Source: Pseudomonadota bacterium
Lineage (GTDB): Bacteria > Pseudomonadota > Gammaproteobacteria > Burkholderiales > Rhodocyclaceae
Length of the DNA stretch: 7,128 bases
Direction of reading: 5' to 3'
Assembly (NCBI GenBank): GCA_021811225.1
Contig: JAJZPJ010000134.1
Span: 1-7,128 of the forward strand
The position numbers and the translations under genes are program-made. This document shows positions 1-7,128 of this stretch, in pieces. How positions within the stretch are numbered: the stretch's first letter is position 1; each line of letters begins with the position of its first letter. The notes beneath the pieces are model-generated. The model was given only the letters and a program-made list of their open reading frames with translations, searched no databases and was not told where the DNA came from.

Positions 1-1120
1 ATTCCTCGGCGGTCTTGTCCGGCATCTGCCAGTAGCCGACGAAGACGTTGTCGCCGCGCACCTCGATCCGGCCGACCTCGCCCTCCCGCACCGGCTGGCC
101 GTCATCGGCGACGATGCGCAGTTCGGTGCCGGGCAGCGGCAGGCCGACGGTGCCGCGGCGGCGCTCGCCCTGATACGGGTTGGAGGCGAACATGCCGCCC
201 TCGGTCATGCCGTAACGTTCGAGTATGGTGTGGCCGCTACGCTCCCGGAATGCATCGAAGGTTTCCGTCGCCAGCGGCGCCGAGCCCGAGACGAACAGGC
301 GCATCCCGGCGCAGAGCGCGCTAGTGAAACCCGGCTCATTGAGCAGGCGCACGTAATAGGTGGGCACGCCCATGAACACCGTCGCCTGCGGCAACAGTTG
401 CAGCGCCCGGCTGGAGGCGAAGCGCGGCTCGAAGAGCATCGCCGAACCGCTCATCAGGGCGCAGTGGCTGGCCACGAACAGGCCATGCACGTGATAGATC
501 GGCAGCATGTGCAGCAGCACGTCGTCGGGCTTGAAGCGCCAGTAGGAAGCGAGCACCCGGGCGTTGGCGGCGAGGTTGCGGTGGCTCAGCATCGCGCCCT
601 TGGCGCGGCCGGTGGTGCCCGAGGTGTAGAGAATGGCGGCGAGGTCGTCGTCCTGTCTGGGCACGGTGCGGAAGCCTTCGCGCTGTTTTGCCGCGCAGTC
701 GATCAGGCTGCCGCGGCCGTCATCGTTCAGGGTCAGCACGTGGGCGACGCCGGCGGCGGCCGCCAGCTCCTCGGCCAGTTCCCGCATCTGCGGCCGGCAG
801 ACGAGCAGCCCGGGCTTGGCGTCGGCAAGGAAGTAGTCCAGTTCGTGCCGCAGGTAGGCCGGGTTGAGCGGCAGGAACACCGTGCCGGCGCGCAGGCAGG
901 CCAAGTACAGCACCAGCGCCTCCGGCGACTTATCCACCTGTACCGCGACCCGGTCGCCGGGCAACAGGCCTAAGGCCGCGATCAGCCCGGCGATCCGGCC
1001 GGAAGCCTGGTCGATGTCGCCGTAGGTCCAGGCGCGGCCGTCGGGCAGGATCAGGCAGGGAGCGTCGGGGTTCTCGGGAAAGCGCGAGCGCAGCAGACTG
1101 TAGAGATTGGCGTCGTTCAT
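1..1120 (-). CDS. matB: Malonyl-CoA synthetase (MatB), C-terminus cut by window edge
   Basis: This is an ANL-superfamily acyl-CoA synthetase that adenylates malonate with ATP and transfers it to CoA in the cytoplasm. I translated 373 residues from the ATG at 1120-1118 to the window edge. MatB proteins are about 500 residues, so roughly 130 are missing, including the C-terminal lid domain with its catalytic Lys. Visible motifs are the P-loop YTSGTTGRAKG (165-175), LPIYHVHGLF (about 207-215), GVPTYY (251-256), the VSGSAPL stretch (about 277-283), and ERYGMTE (301-307). The Met of the last motif lies at the acyl pocket in characterised MatB. The N-terminal part (EALVLYLACLRAG, then LPLN and LDYFLADAKP) closely follows the Rhodopseudomonas palustris MatB pattern as I remember it. 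The start lies 13 bases after the matA remnant's stop, with only a weak AGGAT ribosome site. Malonate is the likeliest substrate and methylmalonate is a known alternative for the family. I am confident of the family and fairly confident of the substrate. Confidence 0.87.
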   Translation of the reverse strand, partial: MNDANLYSLLRSRFPENPDAPCLILPDGRAWTYGDIDQASGRIAGLIAALGLLPGDRVAVQVDKSPEALVLYLACLRAGTVFLPLNPAYLRHELDYFLADAKPGLLVCRPQMRELAEELAAAAGVAHVLTLNDDGRGSLIDCAAKQREGFRTVPRQDDDLAAILYTSGTTGRAKGAMLSHRNLAANARVLASYWRFKPDDVLLHMLPIYHVHGLFVASHCALMSGSAMLFEPRFASSRALQLLPQATVFMGVPTYYVRLLNEPGFTSALCAGMRLFVSGSAPLATETFDAFRERSGHTILERYGMTEGGMFASNPYQGERRRGTVGLPLPGTELRIVADDGQPVREGEVGRIEVRGDNVFVGYWQMPDKTAEE

Positions 1121-1133
1121 ATCCTAGGCTTGG

Positions 1134-1628
1134 TCACTTCCGGACCCTGGTCTGCCGCCTCACCGTCGCCGAGGCGGCAACGGCGCCACCGGCGACGAAG
1201 GCGACGAAGGCCTCGCCGTTGTTTTCGATCGCGTCCGGATCGTAGCGGTAGTTTACCATCAGCCCGAAGGATTGCTGCAGCCCCCTCTGGCTGCTGTCGG
1301 CGAGCCAGTTCACGCGCTCGACGCGGGCGCCGTTGCCCAGGTGGAAGCGCGCCACCGGATCGTGCGGACGGCCATCGTGCCGGGCTTCCAGCAGATAGCG
1401 CGCCGCCAGCCGCGACAGCGGCTCGCGCAGGCGCCGGTCCGAGTCGAGGCGGTTGCGCATGTCCTCCCAGGAGCGGATCTCGTGCACCGCTTCGTACCGG
1501 ATCAGCTTCTCCAGCAGCGCCGCCGGCGAGTTCCAGGTGATCCAGGAAACCGACGCCGAACCAGTCGGTCAGGCGCGCTTCCAGTCGCGCATCCGTTTCA
1601 GGCCGCGGCGGACGCTGCTGTCGTTCAT
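1134..1628 (-). pseudogene. matA: Malonyl-CoA decarboxylase remnant (decayed matA)
   Basis: Malonyl-CoA decarboxylase converts malonyl-CoA to acetyl-CoA and CO2 and normally has more than 400 residues; only about 165 codons remain here. The C-terminal frame reads ITWNSPAALLEKL, YEAVHEIRSW, RLDSDRR, then RYLLEA, ARFHLGNGA, WLADSSQRG and SFGLMVNYRYD, all characteristic of the family. The FHL His matches the catalytic His. Three lesions are visible. First, a start at 1628-1626 with a good GGAAGG site (1642-1637) gives 19 residues, then TGA at 1571-1569. Second, a different frame at about 1590-1543 encodes LTDWFGVGFL, the family motif just before ITW, so a frameshift lies near 1542. Third, near 1431 RLDSDRR joins directly to REPLSRLAARYLL, skipping about 160 residues that include the SPIPGF-type motif with the catalytic Ser. 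A residual C-terminal peptide could start at the GTG at 1487, but it could not be an active decarboxylase. Confidence 0.85.
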
Positions 1629-1636
1629 GTCGAAAG

Positions 1637-1642
1637 CCTTCC
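1637..1642 (-). promoter_or_regulatory. Ribosome binding site kept by the matA remnant
   Basis: GGAAGG on the minus strand lies 8 bases before the ATG at 1628-1626 and immediately follows the gntR stop codon. It suggests that this ATG is the ancestral start of the decarboxylase gene, although only 19 codons can now be read from it before a stop. Confidence 0.6.
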
Positions 1643-1643
1643 G

Positions 1644-2324
1644 TCAGCCGGCCAATTTCAACGTTGCCAGGGCGGCGCGGCCGGAGAGCAGATGATTCTG
1701 CATCAGTCGGCCGGCGTCGTTGGCGTCGTGCCTCTGGATGGCTCTGAGGATCGCCCGGTGCTCGGCGAGCGACTGCTTCAGGCGCCCTTCCAGGCGCAGC
1801 GAATCGCGGCGGGTGAGCTTCATCAGCTTGCGCGTGTCGTTGATCAGCTGGGACAGCCAGCGGTTGCCGGCCAGCTGCTGGACCGCCAGGTGAAACGCCT
1901 GGTTGGCCTCGAAGAAGCGGTCGGCGTCGCCCTCTGCGGCGTACTTTTCCAGCCGCTCGTGGATCGCCGCCAGATGCGCCAGATCATCGGCCTCCGCCCG
2001 CTGCGCCGCTTCGAAGGCGCAGCGCCCTTCGAGCAGCGCCATCACCGGAAATATCTCGTCGAGATCGCGTTCGGACAATTCGGTGACGTAGCAGCCGCGG
2101 CGCGGCTTCAATTGCACCAGTCCCTCCGCGGCCAGCACCTTCAGCGCTTCGCGCATCGGCGTGCGGCTGATGCCGTATTCCTGGGCCAGCGCCTGCTCGT
2201 CGATCCAGGCGCCGGGCGCCAGCTCGTGGGCGTAGATGCGGTTCCTCAGGCGCTCCGCGACCTGCTCGTAGAGGGCGGGGGCGGCCAGATCGGAGGCGGC
2301 GGGAAATTCCGGGGTTGCATTCAT
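1644..2324 (-). CDS. GntR-family (FadR/FCD type) transcriptional regulator
   Basis: This is a cytoplasmic DNA-binding regulator of 226 residues, a usual length for the FCD group. The N-terminal winged helix (about 18-80) contains LYEQVAERLRNRI, the recognition segment EYGISRTPMREALKVL (49-64) and the wing KPRRGCYV (73-80). The all-helical FCD domain (about 88-215) shows the expected metal and ligand positions: N141 and H145 in EANQAFH, H189 in AEHRAIL and H211 in MQNHLL. I chose the ATG at 2324. The longer reading from 2390 adds 22 Cys-rich residues unlike this family and would run through the promoter region. No ribosome binding site precedes 2324. The gene is divergent from scpA and co-directional with matA/matB, so it may control either or both. 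MatR of rhizobial malonate operons is of the same family, but I cannot tell whether the ligand is malonate, methylmalonate or another acid. Confidence 0.9.
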   Translation of the reverse strand: MNATPEFPAASDLAAPALYEQVAERLRNRIYAHELAPGAWIDEQALAQEYGISRTPMREALKVLAAEGLVQLKPRRGCYVTELSERDLDEIFPVMALLEGRCAFEAAQRAEADDLAHLAAIHERLEKYAAEGDADRFFEANQAFHLAVQQLAGNRWLSQLINDTRKLMKLTRRDSLRLEGRLKQSLAEHRAILRAIQRHDANDAGRLMQNHLLSGRAALATLKLAG

Positions 2325-2344
2325 AATTATGGATACAGTATTAT
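2315..2344 (+). promoter_or_regulatory. Candidate sigma70-type promoter for scpA-meaB-pccB
   Basis: TTGCAT at 2315-2320 and TATTAT at 2339-2344 are separated by 18 bases. The -10 matches consensus at 5 of 6 positions and the -35 at 3 of 6. Transcription would start near 2351, giving a leader of about 75 bases before scpA. The -35 lies inside the first codons of gntR, so the two genes share this DNA. This is inferred from sequence only. Confidence 0.45.
2333..2341. promoter_or_regulatory. Candidate operator palindrome ATAC-A-GTAT
   Basis: ATACAGTAT is a palindrome with a single central base, embedded in the AT-rich patch 2321-2345. FCD-type GntR regulators commonly bind short palindromes containing GTA/TAC half sites, so it is a reasonable autoregulatory site. 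It overlaps the predicted -10 boxes of both divergent promoters. The half sites are short (4 bp) and could arise by chance in AT-rich DNA. Confidence 0.4.
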
Positions 2345-2363
2345 CACGGCTCAGCGATGTCAA
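2335..2363 (-). promoter_or_regulatory. Candidate promoter for the gntR-mat group
   Basis: On the minus strand a perfect TTGACA (2363-2358) is followed after 17 bases by TACTGT (2340-2335), a weak -10 at ideal spacing. An alternative -10, TAATAC (2343-2338), is better in sequence but only 14 bases away. With the first choice transcription would start near 2328, only a few bases before the gntR ATG at 2324. That agrees with the absence of a ribosome binding site there. Confidence 0.45.
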
Positions 2364-2383
2364 GCATTTCGCGCAACAGCACG

Positions 2384-2402
2384 CCGCCATTGATAATGGC
2401 GG
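2384..2402. repeat. Perfect inverted repeat in the scpA leader
   Basis: CCGCCATT (2384-2391) and AATGGCGG (2395-2402) are exact reverse complements separated by GAT. The repeat ends 8 bases before the scpA ribosome binding site. It could be a protein-binding operator (dyad) or a short RNA hairpin in the 5' leader. No run of T follows, so it is not an intrinsic terminator. It also covers an alternative in-frame ATG at 2396. Confidence 0.6.
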
Positions 2403-2410
2403 ATCAACGC

Positions 2411-2420
2411 AGGAAAGGGA
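2411..2420 (+). promoter_or_regulatory. Ribosome binding site of scpA
   Basis: AGGAAAGGGA ends 5 bases before the ATG at 2426. It decides the scpA start against the in-frame ATGs at 2357 and 2396, neither of which has a comparable site. Confidence 0.7.
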
Positions 2421-2425
2421 CGACG

Positions 2426-4591
2426 ATGAGCAAGTATCCCGAGGTGAAGCTGCCCTCGCTGCAGGACTGGGCCCGCGCCGCCGCCAAATCCGCGCCCGGC
2501 GGCGACGTCTCGGCGCTCGATTGGGTGACGCCCGAGGGCATCACCGTCAAGGCGCTGACGACCGCGGCCGACGTCAAGGACCTGCCCTACGCCGATACCC
2601 TGCCCGGTTTCGCGCCCTTCCTGCGCGGCCCGCAGGCGACGATGTACGCGGTGCGCCCGTGGACGATACGCCAGTACGCCGGCTTTTCCACCGCCGAGGC
2701 ATCCAACGCCTTCTACCGCAAGGCGCTGGCCGCCGGCGGCCAGGGCGTCTCGGTGGCCTTCGACCTGGCCACCCACCGCGGCTACGACTCGGATCATCCG
2801 CGCGTGACCGGCGACGTCGGCAAGGCCGGGGTGGCGATCGACTCGGTCGAGGACATGAAGGTGCTGTTCGACGGCATCCCCCTGGACCAGGTGTCGGTGT
2901 CGATGACCATGAACGGCGCCGTGCTGCCGGTGCTGGCCGGCTACGTCGTGGCCGCCGAGGAGCAGGGCGTGGCCCAGGAGCAGCTCTCCGGGACCATCCA
3001 GAACGACATCCTGAAGGAGTTCATGGTCAGGAACACCTATATCTATCCGCCCGAGCCGTCGATGCGCATCGTCGCCGACATCATCGCCTACACGGCCAGG
3101 CGCATGCCGCGCTTCAACTCGATCTCGATCTCCGGCTACCACATCCAGGAGGCGGGGGCGACCCAGGCGCTGGAGCTCGCCTTCACCCTGGCCGACGGCC
3201 AGGAGTACGTGCGGACGGCGATCAGTAGCGGCATGGACGTGGATGCCTTCGCCGGCCGCCTGTCCTTCTTCTTCGGCATCGGCATGAACTTCTACCTCGA
3301 GGTCGCCAAGCTGCGCGCGGCGCGGCTCCTGTGGTGGCGGATCATGACGGGCTTCGGCGCCAAGAGCGACAAGTCGCTGATGCTGCGCACCCACTGCCAG
3401 ACCTCGGGCTGGTCGCTGGCGGCGCAGGACCCCTACAACAACGTGGTGCGCACCACCATCGAGGCGATGGCCGCGGTGTTCGGCGGCACCCAGTCCTTGC
3501 ACACCAACTCGCTCGACGAGGCGATCGCGCTGCCCACCGAATTCTCCGCGCGCATCGCGCGCAACACCCAGCTGATCATCCAGGAGGAGAGCAACATCTG
3601 CCGCGCGATCGATCCCTGGGCGGGCTCCTACATGATGGAGAAGCTGACCCAGGATCTCGCCGACAGCGCCTGGAAGATCATCGAGGAAGTCGAGGCGATG
3701 GGCGGCATGACCAAGGCCGTCGACTCGGGCTGGGCCAAGCTCAAGATCGAGAGTTGCGCCGCCGAGAAGCAGGCGCGGATCGACGCCGGACTGGACGTCA
3801 TCGTCGGCGTGAACAAGTACCAACTGAAGCAGGAAGACGACATCGAATTTCTCGACGTCGACAACCACGCGGTACGCGAGGCGCAGGTGGCGCGACTGGC
3901 GCGTCTGCGCGCCGGGCGTGATCCGGGCGCGGTGGCCGCGGCGCTCGCGGCGCTGACCGAGGCCGCCAGGAGCGGTGCCGGCAACCTGCTGGAGTTGTCC
4001 ATCGTTGCCAGCCGGGCGCGCGCCACCGTCGGCGAGATTTCGGATGCGCTGGAGACCGTCTGGGGCCGGCACCGCGCCGACAACCAGGTGGTCTCCGGCG
4101 TCTATGGCGCCGCTTTCGAGGCGGATGGCGACTGGGCGGGGCTCAAGGCGCAGATCGAGACCTTCGCCGCGGCCGAAGGGCGCCGCCCGCGCATCATGGT
4201 CGCCAAACTCGGCCAGGACGGCCACGACCGCGGCGCCAAGGTGGTCGCCTCCGCGCTCGCCGACCTGGGCTTCGACGTCGACATCGGCCCGCTGTTCCAG
4301 ACCCCGGAGGAAGCCGCCCGCCAGGCGGTGGAAAACGACGTCCATGCCGTCGGCGTGTCCACCCTGGCGGCCGGTCACAAGACCCTGGTCCCCGCCCTGA
4401 TCAGGGCGCTCAAGGACCAGGGTGCCGGCGACATCGTGGTGTTCGTCGGCGGCGTCGTGCCGGCGCAGGACCACGCCTTTCTCCTCGCCGCCGGGGCCAA
4501 GGGCATTTTCGGCCCGGGCACGCCCATCCTCCGCTGCGCCCACGACGTGCTGCGGGCCATCGGCGCCGCCCACGCGCCCGCCAGCGTGTGA
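2426..4591 (+). CDS. scpA: Methylmalonyl-CoA mutase, single-chain, adenosylcobalamin-dependent
   Basis: This enzyme interconverts (2R)-methylmalonyl-CoA and succinyl-CoA by a B12 radical mechanism in the cytoplasm, the last step of propionyl-CoA assimilation. It has 721 residues, close to E. coli ScpA, with catalytic and cobalamin domains in one chain. The TIM-barrel part (to about 560) has RPWTIRQYAGF with Y84, GTIQNDILKEF with T190 and Q192, R202 in MVRNTYIYPPEPSM, and SGYHIQEAGA with Y238 and H239. These align at a constant offset of 5 with Tyr89, Thr195, Gln197, Arg207, Tyr243 and His244 of the Propionibacterium enzyme as I recall it. Tyr84 and Arg202 argue for methylmalonyl-CoA; isobutyryl-CoA mutase has Phe and Gln at these positions. 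The C-terminal B12 domain (about 587-715) has DGHDRG (598-603) with cobalt ligand H600, then GVSTLAAG (643-650) and FVGGVVP (673-679). It is the first gene of the operon and its stop overlaps meaB. No truncation is seen. Confidence 0.97.
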   Translation: MSKYPEVKLPSLQDWARAAAKSAPGGDVSALDWVTPEGITVKALTTAADVKDLPYADTLPGFAPFLRGPQATMYAVRPWTIRQYAGFSTAEASNAFYRKALAAGGQGVSVAFDLATHRGYDSDHPRVTGDVGKAGVAIDSVEDMKVLFDGIPLDQVSVSMTMNGAVLPVLAGYVVAAEEQGVAQEQLSGTIQNDILKEFMVRNTYIYPPEPSMRIVADIIAYTARRMPRFNSISISGYHIQEAGATQALELAFTLADGQEYVRTAISSGMDVDAFAGRLSFFFGIGMNFYLEVAKLRAARLLWWRIMTGFGAKSDKSLMLRTHCQTSGWSLAAQDPYNNVVRTTIEAMAAVFGGTQSLHTNSLDEAIALPTEFSARIARNTQLIIQEESNICRAIDPWAGSYMMEKLTQDLADSAWKIIEEVEAMGGMTKAVDSGWAKLKIESCAAEKQARIDAGLDVIVGVNKYQLKQEDDIEFLDVDNHAVREAQVARLARLRAGRDPGAVAAALAALTEAARSGAGNLLELSIVASRARATVGEISDALETVWGRHRADNQVVSGVYGAAFEADGDWAGLKAQIETFAAAEGRRPRIMVAKLGQDGHDRGAKVVASALADLGFDVDIGPLFQTPEEAARQAVENDVHAVGVSTLAAGHKTLVPALIRALKDQGAGDIVVFVGGVVPAQDHAFLLAAGAKGIFGPGTPILRCAHDVLRAIGAAHAPASV
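4382..4423. repeat. Nested inverted repeat inside scpA
   Basis: An outer pair, ACCCTGGTCC (4382-4391) and GGACCAGGGT (4414-4423), is exactly complementary. Between the arms lies a perfect 16-bp palindrome, CGCCCTGATCAGGGCG (4393-4408). The whole could fold as one long stem-loop in the mRNA. It lies in the codons for TLVPALIRALKDQGA, a normal part of the mutase B12 domain, so it may simply reflect codon choice in GC-rich DNA. Confidence 0.55.
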
Positions 4592-5571
4592 AGCAGATGG
4601 ACGATGCGGCGCTGGTCGGGGAGGTACTGGCCGGGCGCCGGCGCGCCCTGGCCAAGGCCATCACCCTGGTCGAGTCGAGCCGAGCCGACCACGCGGTGCG
4701 CGCTTCCCGCGTGCTCGAAGCGCTGCTGCCGCACGCCGGGCGATCGATCCGGGTGGGCATCTCGGGCGCCCCCGGCGTCGGCAAATCGACCCTGATCGAA
4801 GCGCTGGGCTTATACCTGATCGGGCGCGGCCATCGCCTTGCCGTGCTCGCCGTCGATCCCTCCTCGTCGCGCTCGGGCGGCTCCATCCTCGGCGACAAGA
4901 CGCGCATGGAGCGGCTGTCGATGCGCCAGGAGGCATTCATCCGGCCGTCGCCCGCCGGCGGCCATCTCGGCGGGGTCGCCGGCAAGACGCGCGAGGCGAT
5001 CCTGGTGTGCGAAGCGGCGGGCTTCGACGTGGTGATCGTCGAGACCGTCGGCGTCGGCCAGAACGAGACGGCGGTGGCCGGCATGACCGACGTCTTCGTG
5101 TTGATGCAGCTGCCCAACGCCGGCGACGAGCTGCAGGCGCTGAAGAAGGGCATCGTCGAACTGGCCGATCTGGTGCTGGTGAACAAGGCCGACCTCGACC
5201 CGAAAGCGGCGGAGCTCGCCTGCGTCCAGATGAGGAATGCGCTGAGCCTGTTGCGCCCGAGCTCGAAATTCTGGCAAGCGCGGGTGTTGCCGGTCAGCGC
5301 CGCCAGGGACGAGGCGATCGCCGCGTCGTGGCAGGCGATCGAGGCATACCGGACGGCGATGCACTCTTGCGGCGAGTTCGAGGCCAAGCGCCGCCGTCAG
5401 GCCCTGGCCTGGATGTGGACGCTGATCGACTCGGCGCTGATGGCGCGCTTCAGGAACGACCCGGTGGTAAAGGCGGCGTTGCCGGGACTGTCCGCCGCCG
5501 TCGAGAGCGGCAAGACGACGCCGGTTGCCGCGGCCGACCAGTTGCTGGCGTGTTTGAATCTACGGTCTTGA
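4588..5571 (+). CDS. meaB: G3E-type GTPase chaperone of methylmalonyl-CoA mutase (MeaB/ArgK family)
   Basis: MeaB binds the mutase, gates delivery of adenosylcobalamin, and protects or reactivates the enzyme using GTP. It is the counterpart of human MMAA, and older annotations call it ArgK or an LAO/AO transport ATPase. The protein has 327 residues, the usual length. Motifs are the P-loop GAPGVGKST (60-68), DPSSSRSGGSILGDKTRM (90-107, a family signature), the Walker B and switch region VIVETVGVGQNE (149-160), and NKAD (199-202) for guanine recognition. The region after about 250 matches the C-terminal dimerisation arm of the family. The GTG start at 4588 overlaps the scpA stop as GTGA, which suggests translation by termination and reinitiation. 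An ATG three codons later (4597) is an alternative giving 324 residues. There is no strong ribosome site for either. Its place between mutase and pccB confirms the mutase role rather than arginine transport. Confidence 0.95.
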   Translation: MKQMDDAALVGEVLAGRRRALAKAITLVESSRADHAVRASRVLEALLPHAGRSIRVGISGAPGVGKSTLIEALGLYLIGRGHRLAVLAVDPSSSRSGGSILGDKTRMERLSMRQEAFIRPSPAGGHLGGVAGKTREAILVCEAAGFDVVIVETVGVGQNETAVAGMTDVFVLMQLPNAGDELQALKKGIVELADLVLVNKADLDPKAAELACVQMRNALSLLRPSSKFWQARVLPVSAARDEAIAASWQAIEAYRTAMHSCGEFEAKRRRQALAWMWTLIDSALMARFRNDPVVKAALPGLSAAVESGKTTPVAAADQLLACLNLRS

Positions 5572-5577
5572 AGGGAG
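5571..5577 (+). promoter_or_regulatory. Ribosome binding site of pccB
   Basis: AAGGGAG begins at the last base of the meaB stop codon and ends 7 bases before the ATG at 5585. It is a strong site that links pccB to the same transcript as meaB. Confidence 0.7.
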
Positions 5578-5584
5578 TCTGATC

Positions 5585-7117
<1,533 letters not shown>

Positions 7118-7128
7118 CGGCTCATGCA

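Noticed and set aside
230..973. A 247-codon plus-strand frame opposite matB
   Set aside because: The minus strand encodes a continuous acyl-CoA synthetase with all expected motifs, so this is its shadow.
1569..1571. In-frame TGA between the matA remnant's start and its C-terminal frame, considered as recoded (selenocysteine or readthrough)
   Set aside because: The homologous sequence at this point runs in a different frame (LTDWFGVGFL), and the central catalytic region is missing anyway. Decay explains it better than recoding.
2325..2390. Longer gntR start at ATG 2390
   Set aside because: The extra 22 residues are Cys-rich and atypical, and the stretch carries the promoter elements for both directions.
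1272..2393. A 373-codon plus-strand frame across the matA remnant and gntR
   Set aside because: It lies opposite the gntR coding frame, which has an unmistakable winged helix and FCD pattern. The plus-strand protein resembles nothing.
2357..2425. Longer scpA starts at ATG 2357 or 2396
   Set aside because: Neither has a ribosome binding site like AGGAAAGGGA before 2426. The added residues are unlike mutase N-termini, and 2357 lies almost at the predicted transcript start.
2345..2425. A cobalamin riboswitch in the scpA leader
   Set aside because: The leader is under 80 bases, too short for that riboswitch, and no B12-box-like sequence is visible. Only one small dyad is present.
2360..4573. 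A 737-codon open frame on the minus strand opposite scpA
   Set aside because: It mirrors the codon structure of a strongly supported gene. Its composition (rich in Gly, Arg, His, Val) is typical of antisense frames in GC-rich DNA, and no family motif is visible.
7124..7128. ATG at 7124 as the start of the next operon gene (perhaps pccA)
   Set aside because: Only five bases are visible and no ribosome binding site precedes it, so it cannot be supported.

Overview
The window is GC-rich (roughly two thirds G+C by eye) and reads as chromosomal DNA of a proteobacterium. The gene order and protein sequences fit a betaproteobacterium, with a Rhodocyclales-like organism as my best guess. That placement is inference from sequence feel and gene order, not from a search. 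Coding density is high, and the only AT-rich stretch is the roughly 100-base gap between the two divergent gene groups.

Left half, minus strand (1-2324). Reading leftward from the central gap there is a GntR-family regulator with an FCD ligand domain (2324-1644). Next come the wreck of a malonyl-CoA decarboxylase gene, matA (1628-1134), and a malonyl-CoA synthetase, matB (1120 to the window edge, C-terminus missing). Gaps of 15 and 13 bases suggest one transcript. The decarboxylase remnant keeps a ribosome binding site, an N-terminal start and the C-terminal His motif. It has lost most of its N-terminal domain, carries a frameshift, and lacks the central region that holds the catalytic Ser.

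Centre (2325-2425). This divergent control region holds candidate promoters for both directions with overlapping -10 boxes. A small ATAC-A-GTAT palindrome covers both -10 boxes, and a perfect 8-bp-arm inverted repeat lies in the leader of the rightward operon.

Right half, plus strand (2426-7117). This is a compact propionyl-CoA to succinyl-CoA operon: single-chain methylmalonyl-CoA mutase (scpA/mcm), its GTPase chaperone (meaB, overlapping scpA by 4 bases) and the carboxyltransferase subunit of propionyl-CoA carboxylase (pccB, 13 bases after meaB). The biotin carboxylase/biotin carrier subunit and methylmalonyl-CoA epimerase are not in the window. The 11 bases after pccB hold nothing I can call.

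Together, PccB with its missing partner would make (2S)-methylmalonyl-CoA. An epimerase encoded elsewhere would convert it to the 2R form, which the mutase isomerises to succinyl-CoA, with MeaB loading and protecting the cobalamin cofactor. MatB makes malonyl-CoA from malonate and, in characterised relatives, methylmalonyl-CoA from methylmalonate. With matA broken the classical malonate to acetyl-CoA route looks interrupted here, so MatB may now serve another purpose. I see no wholly new system: the items worth a second look are the decayed matA and the architecture of the control region.
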